Part shown: positions 5,917 through 7,261 of the stretch, in pieces | Layout of the letters: every line of letters starts with the position of its first letter | Numbering within the stretch: the stretch's first letter is position 1 | NCBI GenBank assembly: GCA_009843675.1 | Contig: VYCZ01000110.1 | Span: forward strand, 1 to 7,261 | Source of the DNA: Gammaproteobacteria bacterium | GTDB taxonomy: Bacteria > Pseudomonadota > Gammaproteobacteria > Eutrophobiales > Eutrophobiaceae | Length of the DNA: 7,261 bases | Direction of reading: 5' to 3' | Made by a program: the position numbers and the translations under genes | The notes under the pieces: model-generated | Told to the model about the DNA's origin: nothing | What the model saw: the letters and a program-made list of their open reading frames with translations, nothing else | Database searches by the model: none

Positions 5917-6976
5917 CCCGCACGGAGACGCGGGTGACCAGTTCGTGGCTGATCGTGCCGGCATATTGCGCCACTTCGCCGAGCAATAATGATTTGCCCC
6001 ATAGTTCAACGGGATCGCCGATATTGACTTCATCAAGGTCGGTAACATCAACGGTAATCATGTCCATGGACACACTGCCCGCAAGCCGCGCCCTGCTGCC
6101 GTTCAGCAGCACCGGTGTGCCGTCGACCGCGCTTCTCGGATAGCCGTCTCCGTAGCCGACGCCGACCGTGGCGATTGTCGAAGGCCGCTGCGCGATCCAG
6201 CGGCTTCCATAACCGACTGATTCACCGGCATCAATTTTTCGCACCCCGATAACGGCGGATTGCAGTGTCATGACCGGTTCCAGGCGCTCCGCATTTTCCT
6301 GGGGCTGCGGGAAAGGCGAAGCGCCGTAAAGCATCAGGCCGGGACGGTTCCAGGCGCCATGGGTCGCCGGCCAGTGCAGGATGCCGGCAGAGTTGGCTAT
6401 ACTGAGCGGATTGTCCAGGCCTGAAACCAGGCGCTGGAAAAACCCGACCTGGGCGGCGGTTTCCTGCCCGGATACATTGTGCGCATCCGCCAGGTGGGTG
6501 CATAGTGTCATGCCGGGCAGGGTATTCGCGCTTTCCGACAGCGCCGCAAGGCTGGTGTGAAATTCATTTTCCGTGACTCCCAGCCTGTGCATCCCCGAGT
6601 CGATCTTGAGCCAGACCGTTACCGGACTCCTGATATCCGCCCGGCAAACCATTTCAACCTGTTCCCTGCAGCAGACCATCAACCAGAAATCCTGTTCCTG
6701 CGCAATGCCGACTTCATCCGGCGTGATCGGTCCTTCCAGCAACAGGACAGGCTTGCGGATGCCTGCATCCCTCAACTCCAGCGCCTCGTCAACACCGGCA
6801 ACAGCAAAGGCCGGGACCAGGTCATCCAGGGCCCGGGCTATGATGGCCGCGCCATGCCCGTAGGCATTGGCCTTGACGACGGCGATGTTGCGGGAACCGG
6901 GCGTGATGCCGCAGGCAAGCCGGTAATTTTGACGCAAGGCCCGGGTATCGATACGGGCTTTTACCGGGCGCGTCAT
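5891..6976 (-). CDS. alr: Alanine racemase
   Basis: A PLP-dependent cytoplasmic enzyme interconverting L- and D-alanine, supplying D-Ala for peptidoglycan. The product has 361 residues, normal for the family. The N-terminal TIM barrel carries the PLP lysine K35 in VVKANAYGHG. Barrel motifs KIDSGMHRLG (124-133) and HLADAHN (161-167) are present, as are RPGLMLYGASPF (211-222) and the second catalytic base Y256 in VGYGSRW. The C-terminal beta domain has VGVGYGDGYPR and SMDM (303-306). The start MTRPVKARIDTRALRQN matches the family N-terminus, although the Shine-Dalgarno is weak. The last codons (RVPRVRYSG) fit the usual ending but also resemble the far end of repeat B. It lies 37 bases after the DUF385 gene on the same strand. 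alr versus dadX cannot be separated here; no dadA neighbour is seen. Confidence 0.95.
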   Translation of the reverse strand: MTRPVKARIDTRALRQNYRLACGITPGSRNIAVVKANAYGHGAAIIARALDDLVPAFAVAGVDEALELRDAGIRKPVLLLEGPITPDEVGIAQEQDFWLMVCCREQVEMVCRADIRSPVTVWLKIDSGMHRLGVTENEFHTSLAALSESANTLPGMTLCTHLADAHNVSGQETAAQVGFFQRLVSGLDNPLSIANSAGILHWPATHGAWNRPGLMLYGASPFPQPQENAERLEPVMTLQSAVIGVRKIDAGESVGYGSRWIAQRPSTIATVGVGYGDGYPRSAVDGTPVLLNGSRARLAGSVSMDMITVDVTDLDEVNIGDPVELWGKSLLLGEVAQYAGTISHELVTRVSVRVPRVRYSG

Positions 6977-7013
6977 GATGTTGCGGCTACCACGATCCGC
7001 CCGCCGTGTAACC

Positions 7014-7261
7014 TTATTCCTTTTCCAGGACTACAACAGGAATCTCGCGTTCCGTTCTGCCCTGCAACTGCATATAGGTGGGGTATATCGATACCATCAT
7101 GTCCCAAAGTCCGGCTCGCTCCTCTCCGGCAGCCGTCCTGGCCCTGGCTTTGAAGCGCTCGGTCATAACCTGTATTTCGACCTCCGGGTTCGCATCCAGG
7201 TTCAGGTACCAGTGCGGGTTGGTCGGCGCGCCGCCTTTCGAGGCCACCACGACATAGGCAT
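7014..7261 (-). CDS. DUF385 / deazaflavin-dependent nitroreductase family protein, C-terminal part (5' end outside window)
   Basis: The open frame runs into the right edge, so only the last 81 codons and the stop are seen; the family usually has about 130-150 residues. The visible part, AYVVVASKGGAPTNPHWYLN then ANPEVEIQV, ERFKARARTA, a W-x-MMVSIYPTYMQLQGRTER segment and the end EIPVVVLEKE, follows the C-terminal pattern of the Ddn-like (F420 or flavin) split-barrel family. The SKGG and NPxWYxNL stretch lines the cofactor site in that family. The GTG at 7250-7248 is internal (AYVVVASKGG) and not the real start. Substrate and cofactor (F420 or FMN) cannot be told. It may be co-transcribed with alr, 37 bases downstream. 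Family assignment is good; function is unknown. Confidence 0.85.
   Translation of the reverse strand, partial: AYVVVASKGGAPTNPHWYLNLDANPEVEIQVMTERFKARARTAAGEERAGLWDMMVSIYPTYMQLQGRTEREIPVVVLEKE

Noticed and set aside
5789..6051. Small open frames across the alr-ffs spacer on both strands
   Set aside because: They run through the inverted repeat and the alr 3' end and show no ribosome binding site or family similarity.

Overview
The window looks like a stretch of a gammaproteobacterial chromosome, moderately GC-rich by eye. The evidence is the gene content (orn, a Ste24-type M48 protease, and ffs-dnaX-ybaB-recR) and the close match of Orn, RecR, YbaB, DnaX and Alr to the gammaproteobacterial forms of these proteins. 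It is mostly housekeeping DNA. The species cannot be named from the sequence alone.

Layout, left to right. (1) Positions 2-400, minus strand: the N-terminal three quarters of oligoribonuclease (orn), cut by the window edge. (2) Positions 420-1658, plus strand, divergent from orn across only 19 bases: a full-length M48/Ste24-like membrane metallopeptidase gene. It has an in-frame amber codon and a lysine in place of the first zinc histidine of HExxH, so it is called a pseudogene. (3) Positions 1674-2987, minus strand, convergent with the M48 gene: a 437-residue RTX calcium-binding protein, probably a type I secretion substrate, with a PPC-like N-terminal domain. (4) Positions 3029-5617, minus strand: the conserved DNA replication/repair cluster dnaX-ybaB-recR. 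(5) Positions 5639-5748, minus strand: the 4.5S/SRP RNA gene (ffs), directly upstream of dnaX. (6) Positions 5891-6976, minus strand: alanine racemase (alr). (7) Positions 7014-7261, minus strand: the C-terminal part of a DUF385/deazaflavin-dependent nitroreductase-family protein, cut by the right edge.

Everything from 7261 down to 1674 lies on one strand. alr, ffs, dnaX, ybaB, recR and the RTX gene could therefore be partly co-transcribed, although a promoter is visible just before ffs. DnaX (clamp loader), YbaB (nucleoid-associated) and RecR (recombinational repair) form a widely conserved cluster. ffs next to dnaX is also a recurrent bacterial arrangement.

The least expected signal is a pair of small palindromic elements. 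Both begin with the same 15-mer (GATAGATGGGGTCAG), lie in the same orientation and fill the spacers after dnaX and after alr. One supplies the last codons and stop of dnaX. The other carries a 25-bp perfect inverted repeat with a nested hairpin, and its edge overlaps the ffs promoter. They resemble nonautonomous REP/RAYT-type or MITE-like repeats. No new multi-gene system is visible; the points of interest are these repeats and the doubly damaged protease.
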